In this document: positions 1 through 5,763 of the stretch, in pieces
Numbering within the stretch: the stretch's first letter is position 1
Layout of the letters: each line of letters begins with the position of its first letter
Source of the DNA: Ectopseudomonas guguanensis
GTDB lineage: Bacteria > Pseudomonadota > Gammaproteobacteria > Pseudomonadales > Pseudomonadaceae
Assembly (NCBI RefSeq): GCF_900104265.1
Contig: NZ_FNJJ01000022.1
Coordinates: 1 to 44,328 of the forward strand
Direction: 5' to 3'
DNA: 44,328 nt
Position numbers and translations under genes: made by a program
Notes under the pieces: model-generated
Database searches by the model: none
What the model was told of the DNA's origin: nothing
The model's input: only the letters and a program-made list of their open reading frames with translations

Positions 1-126
1 TCAGCAATCGCAAATCTCTTACTTAAAAGAGTAACTCTCGAATTCACGAGTGTTGCTTTGTGATGCTGATAATCTGTCGACTATCAGTCTTACCTCACAA
101 GCACCCACACGAATTGCTTGATTCAG

Positions 127-139
127 TTGTTAAAGAGCA
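127..139 (-). promoter_or_regulatory. boxA antitermination site of rrn leader
   Basis: The minus strand reads TGCTCTTTAACAA, an exact match to the boxA core of gamma-proteobacterial rRNA leaders. In this family the NusB-NusE complex binds the RNA and protects rRNA transcription from Rho termination. It lies downstream of all four promoters, as expected. Confidence 0.9.
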
Positions 140-142
140 GTT

Positions 143-164
143 GGTTAAGCTTTTCGTCTCAACC
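143..164 (-). promoter_or_regulatory. boxB-like hairpin ahead of boxA
   Basis: The minus strand reads GGTTGAG, an 8-base loop, then CTTAACC. This gives a 7-bp stem with one G-U pair. It ends three bases before boxA, the usual boxB-boxA arrangement in rRNA leaders. Confidence 0.6.
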
Positions 165-174
165 GAGGCCGCGC

Positions 175-202
175 ATTCTACATCAGCCCTTCCTTCTGTC
201 AA
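175..202 (-). promoter_or_regulatory. rrn promoter P4 (leader-proximal)
   Basis: The minus strand has -35 TTGACA (197-202), a 16-bp spacer and -10 TAGAAT (175-180), followed by a GCGC discriminator. A short spacer and a GC-rich discriminator are typical of stringently controlled rRNA promoters. Transcription should start near 168. Confidence 0.85.
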
Positions 203-292
203 GCTGTTTTTCGAATTTATTTCCGAAGAAACTCTTTTCTACTCAACCACTTGAGCCTTCGATCAGAACTTCTTCTCTCCAGCGGGAGGCGC

Positions 293-320
293 ATTCTACA
301 GCGTTCAAAACCGCTGTCAA
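293..320 (-). promoter_or_regulatory. rrn promoter P3
   Basis: The minus strand has -35 TTGACA (315-320), a 16-bp spacer and -10 TAGAAT (293-298) with a GCGCC discriminator. The architecture is identical to the other three promoters in this region. Confidence 0.85.
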
Positions 321-398
321 CCACCTCTTTCAACCGCCTTCGATCCATTCAACCGAAGCACCGACAGGATCAAACCACCACCCTACCGACCGGCGCGC

Positions 399-426
399 AT
401 TCTACACACCAGATTCAGCCTTGCAA
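399..426 (-). promoter_or_regulatory. rrn promoter P2
   Basis: The minus strand has -35 TTGCAA (421-426), a 16-bp spacer and -10 TAGAAT (399-404) followed by GCGCGCC. The -35 is slightly weaker than in P3 and P4. Confidence 0.8.
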
Positions 427-496
427 GCCCTTCGTTTAACTTAACTCATTGATTAACAAGAAGTTTTTGAAGCGCTTCATCGCTGAAGTGGCGCGC

Positions 497-524
497 ATTC
501 TACATCCAGCAGAATGCGCGTCAA
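497..524 (-). promoter_or_regulatory. rrn promoter P1 with AT-rich UP-like element
   Basis: The minus strand has -35 TTGACG (519-524), a 16-bp spacer and -10 TAGAAT (497-502) followed by GCGCGCC. The bases just upstream of the -35 (about 525-545) are A/T-rich, like an UP element. They also encode the last residues of MsrQ. Confidence 0.85.
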
Positions 525-526
525 GC

Positions 527-1153
527 TTATATTTCAATTTTCTTTGGATTCTCTCGAAAAAGGACGCCCGCTCTCTGTAATGCGCTCGCGACAGCGGAGA
601 GACGCATCAGCAGCAGCGCACCACCGATCAGCGCGTAAACGAGCCACTCGCCCAGGTCGGCCCGCACCACCCAGAGCATATGCAACAGGGCCAGCAGCAG
701 GATGGCGTAAACCAGGCGATGCAGCGCCTTCCACTTACGGCCCAGCTTCCTGATACTGAAGCGATTGGAAGTAACGGCCAGGGCAAGCAAGCCAACGAAA
801 GCCAATGCCCCAACGATTATGTAGGGCCGCTCGGAAAGATCGCGTAGCACCAGCTCCAGCCGCAACCCGGCAATAAACAGCACATAGCCCAACAGATGCA
901 GAACGGCATAGGCAAAGCACCACAGCCCAAGCTGGCGCCGCACGGCAATCCAGCCTCCCCAGCGAGTCAGCTGCTGCAGCGGTGTCATGGCCAGGGTAAT
1001 CAGCAGAAGGATCAAGGCGCCGAGACCCAGGTTATCCACCAGCACCTTGCCGGGGTCAGGCCCCAGCAAATTGAAGACGGCGCAGTACAGCCAATACAGC
1101 GGCGGCACCGACGCCACCAGGAATACGCCAATGCGCCAAAGCCTGTAGCGCAT
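527..1153 (-). CDS. msrQ: Heme-binding membrane subunit MsrQ of the MsrPQ methionine sulfoxide reductase
   Basis: MsrQ is an inner-membrane b-type heme protein. It passes electrons from the quinone pool or a flavin reductase to periplasmic MsrP, which repairs oxidised methionines in envelope proteins. The 208-residue product fits the YedZ/MsrQ family, with about six hydrophobic helices. Conserved histidines lie in membrane context (YAVLHLLGY; KALHRLVY...LLHMLW), as expected for heme ligands. The start ATG overlaps the msrP stop by one base (TGATG), so translation is coupled. The last codons (…PKKIEI) fall in the AT-rich block directly upstream of rrn promoter P1. No terminator separates this gene from the rrn promoters. 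Confidence 0.93.
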   Translation of the reverse strand: MRYRLWRIGVFLVASVPPLYWLYCAVFNLLGPDPGKVLVDNLGLGALILLLITLAMTPLQQLTRWGGWIAVRRQLGLWCFAYAVLHLLGYVLFIAGLRLELVLRDLSERPYIIVGALAFVGLLALAVTSNRFSIRKLGRKWKALHRLVYAILLLALLHMLWVVRADLGEWLVYALIGGALLLMRLSAVASALQRAGVLFRENPKKIEI

Positions 1154-2163
1154 CAGTAATACCTCGCCAGGTCCATGCCTGCGTAGAGGCCTGCGACCTC
1201 CTCATAGCCATTGAACATACGGGTATCGATCACATTCGGACTGAACAGGCCACTGGGCAGACGTCGCTCGGTCGCCTGCGACCAACGCGGATGGTCGACC
1301 TGCGGATTGACGTTGGCATAGAAGCCATATTCGTTAGGCGCGATGCGCTCCCAGGTAGTCTTGGGTGCCTCGTCCACCAGACTGATGCGCACGATGGATT
1401 TGATGCTCTTGAAGCCATACTTCCATGGCACCACCAGGCGCAACGGCGCGCCATTCTGGTTCGGCAGCACACGCCCGTACATACCGACAGCCACAAAGGC
1501 CAACGGATGCATGGCCTCATCCAGCCGCAGCCCCTCGACATAGGGCCAAGCGATCAGCGAGAACCCCGAACGCTGCCCCGGCATGCGCTCACGATCGACC
1601 AGCGTCTCGAAGCGCACATAGCGAGCCGACGAAGTGGGTTCGACCTGCTTGAGAAGATCAGCCAGAGGGAACCCCAACCAGGGAATGACCATGGACCAGG
1701 CTTCGACACAACGCAGTCGGTAGATGCGCTCCTCGAAAGCGTGCGGCTTGACCAGATCCTCGATGGCATATCGTCCCGGCTTGCCCACCTCGCCATCGAC
1801 CATCACCGTCCAGGGCTCGACCTGCAGCTTGCCGGCATTGGCTGCCGGGTCGCCCTTGCCCGTGCCGAACTCATAGAAGTTGTTGTAGTGCGTCGCATCC
1901 TTGAACGGCGTGATGCTTTCACCTTCAACAGTGATCGCTTGCCAGCGCGCGGCCGCCAGTTTCTCTTCGAACCAGCCAGGTGCCTTGGCGGGCTCTACAT
2001 CGCCATAGACACCTTGGGTCTCTGCGCCGGCCCAACCCGGCATCGCAGCCATAGCCGCCAATGCCAGCGAGCCCTGCATCAGCTTGCGCCGGGAGAGATA
2101 AATCGATTCAGGAGTGACTTCGGACTCGAGAGCCCGAGAAGGGGGAGGAACTCGGATGAGCAT
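1153..2163 (-). CDS. msrP: Periplasmic molybdopterin methionine sulfoxide reductase catalytic subunit MsrP
   Basis: MsrP reduces both R- and S-methionine sulfoxide in periplasmic proteins. The 336-residue precursor has a twin-arginine signal (SRRKLMQ, residues 24-30) followed by an Ala-rich hydrophobic stretch and a likely AGA cleavage site near residue 47. Folded export via Tat fits a molybdenum-cofactor enzyme. The body matches the sulfite oxidase/YedY fold. Cys152 in YRLRCVEAW is the expected molybdenum ligand. It forms an operon with msrQ (1-base overlap). A perfect 10-bp inverted repeat sits 14 bases upstream of the start. Confidence 0.95.
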   Translation of the reverse strand: MLIRVPPPSRALESEVTPESIYLSRRKLMQGSLALAAMAAMPGWAGAETQGVYGDVEPAKAPGWFEEKLAAARWQAITVEGESITPFKDATHYNNFYEFGTGKGDPAANAGKLQVEPWTVMVDGEVGKPGRYAIEDLVKPHAFEERIYRLRCVEAWSMVIPWLGFPLADLLKQVEPTSSARYVRFETLVDRERMPGQRSGFSLIAWPYVEGLRLDEAMHPLAFVAVGMYGRVLPNQNGAPLRLVVPWKYGFKSIKSIVRISLVDEAPKTTWERIAPNEYGFYANVNPQVDHPRWSQATERRLPSGLFSPNVIDTRMFNGYEEVAGLYAGMDLARYY

Positions 2164-2176
2164 GGTGACTCCGCGA

Positions 2177-2201
2177 CTACAGTTCGAGAAACGAACTGTA
2201 G
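2177..2201. repeat. Perfect inverted repeat upstream of msrP
   Basis: CTACAGTTCG (2177-2186), a 5-base spacer AGAAA, and CGAACTGTAG (2192-2201) form a perfect 10-bp dyad between the pssA stop and the msrP start. There is no T-run on either side, so it is a poor intrinsic terminator. It could be an operator for msrPQ or an RNA hairpin in the leader. Confidence 0.7.
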
Positions 2202-2229
2202 ACCACGGAGCGCAGGAGAAATTACAGGG

Positions 2230-3045
2230 TCAGGCAGATTTACGACGACGCAATTGCAGCAGGTACTGAATGGGGCCGGAAAATGCGTAAGCCAGGAAAA
2301 TCAGCAACAGAATGCGCGGCGGATCGCTGAACACCACGGCGAAGACCAGCACAACCACCAGAATCGCGACGAAAGGGACACGCCCCTTCAGGTCCAGATC
2401 CTTGAAGCTGTAGTACTTGATATTGCTGACCATCAGGCAGCCGGCGGCGGCAACCAGCAGCGCCACGGCGAAGGACATGTTGGAGCCCTTGATGCCGAAA
2501 TCGCTGAATGCCCAGACCGTACCGGCGACGACACCCGCGGCAGCCGGGCTGGCCAAACCGATGAAATAGCGCTTGTCGACACTGCCGATCTGCGTATTGA
2601 AGCGGGCCAGACGCAAGGCGGCGCCCGCCACATAGATGAAGGCGACCATCCAGCCGACCTTGCCCATGCTGCCCAGCGCCCACTCGAATGCAAGGAGGGC
2701 CGGCGCTACACCGAAAGCAACCATGTCGGACAGCGAGTCGTACTCGGCGCCGAAGGCGCTCTGAGTGTTGGTCAGGCGTGCGACGCGGCCGTCCAGACCA
2801 TCAAGCACCATGGCCACGAACACGGCGGCGGCGGCGACATAGAAGTTGCCGTTCATCGCGTTGATGATGGAATAGAAACCGGCGAACAGGTTGGCCGTGG
2901 TGAACAGGTTGGGTAGCAGGTAGATACCACGGTGGCGCACCTTGCGCCCTTCCGCGTCGCGGCCTTCCTCTATGTGCTCGTCGATCGGCAGCAGGCTTTC
3001 CAGGTTATCGCCAGCCGGCTTTTGATCCTCGGGACCTTCACTCAT
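2230..3045 (-). CDS. pssA: CDP-diacylglycerol--serine O-phosphatidyltransferase
   Basis: PssA joins serine to CDP-diacylglycerol to make phosphatidylserine, the precursor of phosphatidylethanolamine. The CDP-alcohol phosphotransferase signature is complete: DG at the start of DGRVARL, then A-R, G and D…D in GAEYDSLSD. Several membrane helices follow. The chosen start (MSEGPED…) gives 271 residues and has an AAGGTG ribosome site. An in-frame upstream extension to 3162 has no such site and would run through the promoter. The gene follows ilvC, but a terminator and an extended -10 lie between them, so it is probably transcribed separately. Confidence 0.93.
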   Translation of the reverse strand: MSEGPEDQKPAGDNLESLLPIDEHIEEGRDAEGRKVRHRGIYLLPNLFTTANLFAGFYSIINAMNGNFYVAAAAVFVAMVLDGLDGRVARLTNTQSAFGAEYDSLSDMVAFGVAPALLAFEWALGSMGKVGWMVAFIYVAGAALRLARFNTQIGSVDKRYFIGLASPAAAGVVAGTVWAFSDFGIKGSNMSFAVALLVAAAGCLMVSNIKYYSFKDLDLKGRVPFVAILVVVLVFAVVFSDPPRILLLIFLAYAFSGPIQYLLQLRRRKSA

Positions 3046-3120
3046 GAACAGCACCTTGCAACGGGTTTGACGAATTTCGACCGGAACGAGTGAACTCAGT
3101 TCGCCTCGCGGTGAGCTGGC

Positions 3121-3129
3121 TTTATACCA
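3121..3129 (-). promoter_or_regulatory. Extended -10 promoter element for pssA
   Basis: The minus strand reads TGGTATAAA, an extended -10 (TGn plus TATAAA). No good -35 is visible, which is tolerable for an extended -10. It lies just downstream of the ilvC terminator and 76 bases upstream of the pssA start. Confidence 0.5.
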
Positions 3130-3148
3130 GAAGCCTCGCCCCAGAACG

Positions 3149-3172
3149 AAAAAACGCGGCATAAAGCCGCGC
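3149..3172 (-). terminator. Intrinsic terminator of ilvC
   Basis: On the minus strand CGCGGC, TTTAT and GCCGCG form a hairpin followed by six T residues. It starts about 20 bases after the ilvC stop. Confidence 0.85.
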
Positions 3173-3192
3173 TCTTTCGCACATCGCAGACC

Positions 3193-4209
3193 TTAGTTCT
3201 TGGTCTTGTCGACGATCTTGTTGGCAGCGATCCACGGCATCATCGCACGCAGCTGTTCACCGATGACTTCGATACCGTGAGCGGCGTTGTTGCGACGCTT
3301 GGCGGTCATCGACGGGTAGCCGGTGGCACCTTCGCTGATGAACATCTTGGCATATTCGCCGTCCTGGATGCGCTTCAGAGCATTGCGCATGGCCTGACGG
3401 GATTCGGCGTTGATCACTTCCGGACCGGTCACGTACTCGCCGTACTCGGCGTTGTTGGAGATCGAGTAGTTCATGTTGGCGATGCCGCCTTCGTACATGA
3501 GGTCAACGATCAACTTCAGTTCGTGCAGGCACTCGAAGTAGGCCATTTCCGGCGCGTAGCCGGCTTCGACCAGCGTTTCGAAACCGGCCTTGACCAGTTC
3601 GACGGTACCGCCACAGAGAACGGCCTGCTCACCGAACAGGTCGGTTTCGGTCTCGTCCTTGAAGGTGGTTTCGATGATGCCGGTACGGCCGCCACCAACG
3701 CCCGAGGCGTAGGACAGGGCGACGTTCTTGGCGTTGCCGGAAGCGTCCTGGTAAACGGCGATGAGGTCAGGAATACCGCCGCCCTTGACGAACTCGGTAC
3801 GCACGGTGTGGCCCGGGGCCTTCGGCGCGATCATGATCACGTCCAGGTCGGCACGCGGAACGACCTGGTTGTAGTGGATGGAGAAACCGTGGGAGAAGGC
3901 CAGGGTCGCGCCCTTCTTGATGTTCGGCTCGATCTCGTTCTTGTACAGCTGGCCCTGGAACTCGTCCGGAGTCAGGATCATGACCAGATCGGCAGCGGCA
4001 ACGGCGCTGGCGACGTCGGTCACTTTCAGGCCATGAGCTTCGGCCTTGGCAACGGTCGCGGAGCCTTTACGCAGACCGATGGTGACATCGACACCGGAGT
4101 CCTTCAGGTTGCAGGCCTGGGCATGGCCCTGGGAGCCATAACCGATGATGGCGACTTTCTTGCTCTGGATGATGGAGAGGTCGCAATCTTTGTCGTAATA
4201 AACTTTCAT
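3193..4209 (-). CDS. ilvC: Ketol-acid reductoisomerase (class I, NADP-dependent)
   Basis: IlvC isomerises and reduces acetolactate or acetohydroxybutyrate to the dihydroxy acids of valine, leucine and isoleucine synthesis. The 338-residue length is that of short class I enzymes. The N-terminal Rossmann motif GYGSQGHAQ is followed by the C-terminal knotted helical domain, with acidic metal ligands in DLFGEQAVLCGG and E-rich segments. The start MKVYYDKDCD is the family start, and a longer in-frame extension is not conserved. Divergent ilvY and repeat elements in the shared intergenic region suggest activation by IlvY with its substrate inducers, as known in enterobacteria. Confidence 0.97.
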   Translation of the reverse strand: MKVYYDKDCDLSIIQSKKVAIIGYGSQGHAQACNLKDSGVDVTIGLRKGSATVAKAEAHGLKVTDVASAVAAADLVMILTPDEFQGQLYKNEIEPNIKKGATLAFSHGFSIHYNQVVPRADLDVIMIAPKAPGHTVRTEFVKGGGIPDLIAVYQDASGNAKNVALSYASGVGGGRTGIIETTFKDETETDLFGEQAVLCGGTVELVKAGFETLVEAGYAPEMAYFECLHELKLIVDLMYEGGIANMNYSISNNAEYGEYVTGPEVINAESRQAMRNALKRIQDGEYAKMFISEGATGYPSMTAKRRNNAAHGIEVIGEQLRAMMPWIAANKIVDKTKN

Positions 4210-4282
4210 GTTCTTGGCTCTTTTGAATCGAAAGGGATGGGGTGCTAGCACCGCGACAGGGACACCTTAAGTGATCCGCACC

Positions 4283-4335
4283 ATTGCGTAAAATGATATA
4301 TTTGCAACACAACATGCCGATATATGAAACGCAAT
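4283..4335. promoter_or_regulatory. Putative IlvY operator region between ilvC and ilvY
   Basis: The 124-bp divergent region contains ATTGCGT (4283-4289) matched by ACGCAAT (4329-4335). It also has a direct repeat GATATAT at 4295-4301 and 4319-4325, 24 bp apart. TTGC…GCAA half-sites with T/A-rich centres resemble LysR-type boxes. The assignment to IlvY rests on position and family behaviour. Confidence 0.45.
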
Positions 4336-5215
4336 GGACAGCCATTCCCTCCGACTGTTTCTCTCTCTCGCAGACAATCTGCACTTCGGCCGCACCAGCC
4401 GCGAGCAGCATGTCAGCCCTTCGGCGCTCAGCCGCAGCATCAAGCAACTGGAGGACGAACTGGGCGCAGCCCTGTTCGTGCGCGACAACCGCTCGGTGCG
4501 CCTGACCCGCGAGGGACAGCAGTTTCGCGAGTATGCGAGCGAGGTCATGAATGGTTGGCAGGCGATTCGCCAGACCTTCATGCAGGATCAGCTGAACCTG
4601 CATGGCGAGCTGTCGCTGTATTGCTCGGTCACCGCGAGCTACAGCTTTCTCTACGACATCCTCAGCAGCTTCCGCCAGGACTACCCGCGCATCGAAATGA
4701 AACTGCACACCGGCGATCCAGCCAAGGCCGTCGAACGCGTGCAGCAGGGGCTGGAGGATCTGGCCATCGGCGCCCTCCCCGACAGCCTGCCATCTGGCGT
4801 GGAGTTTCAGTCGATCACCCGCTCGGAGTTGCGCTTTATCGGCCCGCTAGCGCCGCAACTGCTGAACGAGGAACAGCTTAAGCATCCAACTGCCGAGAGC
4901 TGGAAAGACGTGCCGATGATTCTTTCGGAAGAAGGCCTGGCAAGGACGCGCACCGATCGCTGGCTGAAAAGCCACAATATCAAGCCGCGCATCTATGCCC
5001 AGGTCAGCGGCAACGAAGCCATCGTCAGCATGGTCAGTCTGGGCTTCGGTATCGGTGTCGTGCCGCAGATCGTGCTGGATAACAGCCCGCTGACCGCCCG
5101 CATACGCATCTACGACATCCAGCCACCGCTCACCGCGTACGACATTGGCCTGTTCGCCCTGGAAAAACGCCTCAAGGACCCGCTGATCGCCGCTTTCTGG
5201 AATCGCCAGCGCTGA
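4334..5215 (+). CDS. ilvY: LysR-family activator IlvY
   Basis: IlvY is a LysR-type regulator that in enterobacteria activates the divergent ilvC gene when acetolactate or acetohydroxybutyrate accumulates. The 293-residue protein has an N-terminal winged helix-turn-helix (HFGRTSREQHVSPSALSRSI, then LEDELG and LFVRDNR). This block closely resembles E. coli IlvY as I remember it (HFGR…HVSPS.LSR…LFVRDNR). A periplasmic-binding-like sensor domain follows (residues about 90-290). Divergent placement next to ilvC supports the assignment. It sits between ilvC and ilvIH, which are usually consecutive in Pseudomonas. The start lacks a strong ribosome site. Confidence 0.88.
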   Translation: MDSHSLRLFLSLADNLHFGRTSREQHVSPSALSRSIKQLEDELGAALFVRDNRSVRLTREGQQFREYASEVMNGWQAIRQTFMQDQLNLHGELSLYCSVTASYSFLYDILSSFRQDYPRIEMKLHTGDPAKAVERVQQGLEDLAIGALPDSLPSGVEFQSITRSELRFIGPLAPQLLNEEQLKHPTAESWKDVPMILSEEGLARTRTDRWLKSHNIKPRIYAQVSGNEAIVSMVSLGFGIGVVPQIVLDNSPLTARIRIYDIQPPLTAYDIGLFALEKRLKDPLIAAFWNRQR

Positions 5216-5228
5216 ATCTCAGGCAATA

Positions 5229-5257
5229 AAAAAGCCCCGCACCAGGCGGGGCTTTTT
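5229..5257. terminator. Bidirectional terminator between ilvY and ilvH
   Basis: AAAAAGCCCCGC, ACCAG and GCGGGGCTTTTT form a 7-bp GC stem extended by A/T pairs, with T-runs on both strands. It can end both convergent transcripts. Confidence 0.92.
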
Positions 5258-5270
5258 ATTAGCACAGCGA

Positions 5271-5762
5271 TCAGATGCTCAGCACCTTGTCGCCGCGAGC
5301 GATGCCGGTGACACCGCTGCGCACGGTCTCCAGGATCGACGCGGTGCCGATGGCCTGGATGAAGCTATCGAGCTTGTCGCTGGTACCGGTCAGCTGCACG
5401 GTGTAGACGCTGCTGGTCACGTCCACGATCTGGCCGCGGAAGATGTCGGTGGTGCGCTTGACCTCGGCGCGCTGGGCGCCGGTGGCCTTGATCTTCACCA
5501 GCATCAGCTCGCGCTCGATGTGGGCGCTTTCCGAAAGATTGACCAGCTTGACCACCTCGACCAGTTTGTTGAGGTTCTTGGTGATCTGCTCGATCACCTC
5601 GTCATGGCCAACGGTGGTGAGGGTCAGGCGCGACAGCGTCGGATCCTCGGTTGGCGCAACGGTGAGGCTTTCGATGTTGTAGTTACGCTGGGAGAACAGA
5701 CCGACCACGCGGGACAGTGCGCCCGGCTCGTTTTCCAGCAGCAGGGAGATGATATGTCGCAT
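5271..5762 (-). CDS. ilvH: Acetolactate synthase small (regulatory) subunit
   Basis: IlvH binds the catalytic IlvI subunit and confers valine feedback inhibition. The 163-residue protein begins with an ACT domain (residues about 2-76: HIISLLLENEPGALSRVVGLF, then NIESLTVAPTEDP), followed by the C-terminal small-subunit domain. The start lies one base past the ilvI stop (TAA-G-ATG), so the two subunits are translationally linked. It ends at the bidirectional terminator shared with ilvY. Confidence 0.97.
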   Translation of the reverse strand: MRHIISLLLENEPGALSRVVGLFSQRNYNIESLTVAPTEDPTLSRLTLTTVGHDEVIEQITKNLNKLVEVVKLVNLSESAHIERELMLVKIKATGAQRAEVKRTTDIFRGQIVDVTSSVYTVQLTGTSDKLDSFIQAIGTASILETVRSGVTGIARGDKVLSI

Positions 5763-5763
5763 C

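Larger units (their letters stand above)
1..174 (-). other. rRNA operon 5' leader (upstream of 16S rRNA)
   Basis: Read on the minus strand, this is a transcribed leader with the hallmarks of a Pseudomonas rrn operon: four strong promoters upstream, a boxB-like hairpin, a boxA, and AT-rich sequence with short inverted repeats running to the left edge. It contains no plausible gene on either strand. The mature 16S rRNA should start a few dozen bases beyond base 1. This is inferred, because no 16S sequence is visible inside the window. Confidence 0.85.

Noticed and set aside
236..263. Possible fifth rrn promoter (TAGAAA on minus)
   Set aside because: There is no -35 at 16-17 bp (ATCGAA found) and no GCGC discriminator.
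60..444. Short open frames in the rRNA leader (64 to 108 codons)
   Set aside because: They run antisense to the leader across boxA, the boxB-like hairpin and promoters. They have no ribosome sites and low-complexity residue content.
1291..2916. 541-codon plus-strand open frame
   Set aside because: It is antisense to msrP and pssA, which have clear family motifs. Long antisense frames are expected in GC-rich DNA, and the peptide (His/Gln/Arg-rich) resembles no family.
3046..3162. 39-residue N-terminal extension of pssA
   Set aside because: It passes through the probable pssA promoter and has no ribosome site; the shorter start has AAGGTG and the usual length.
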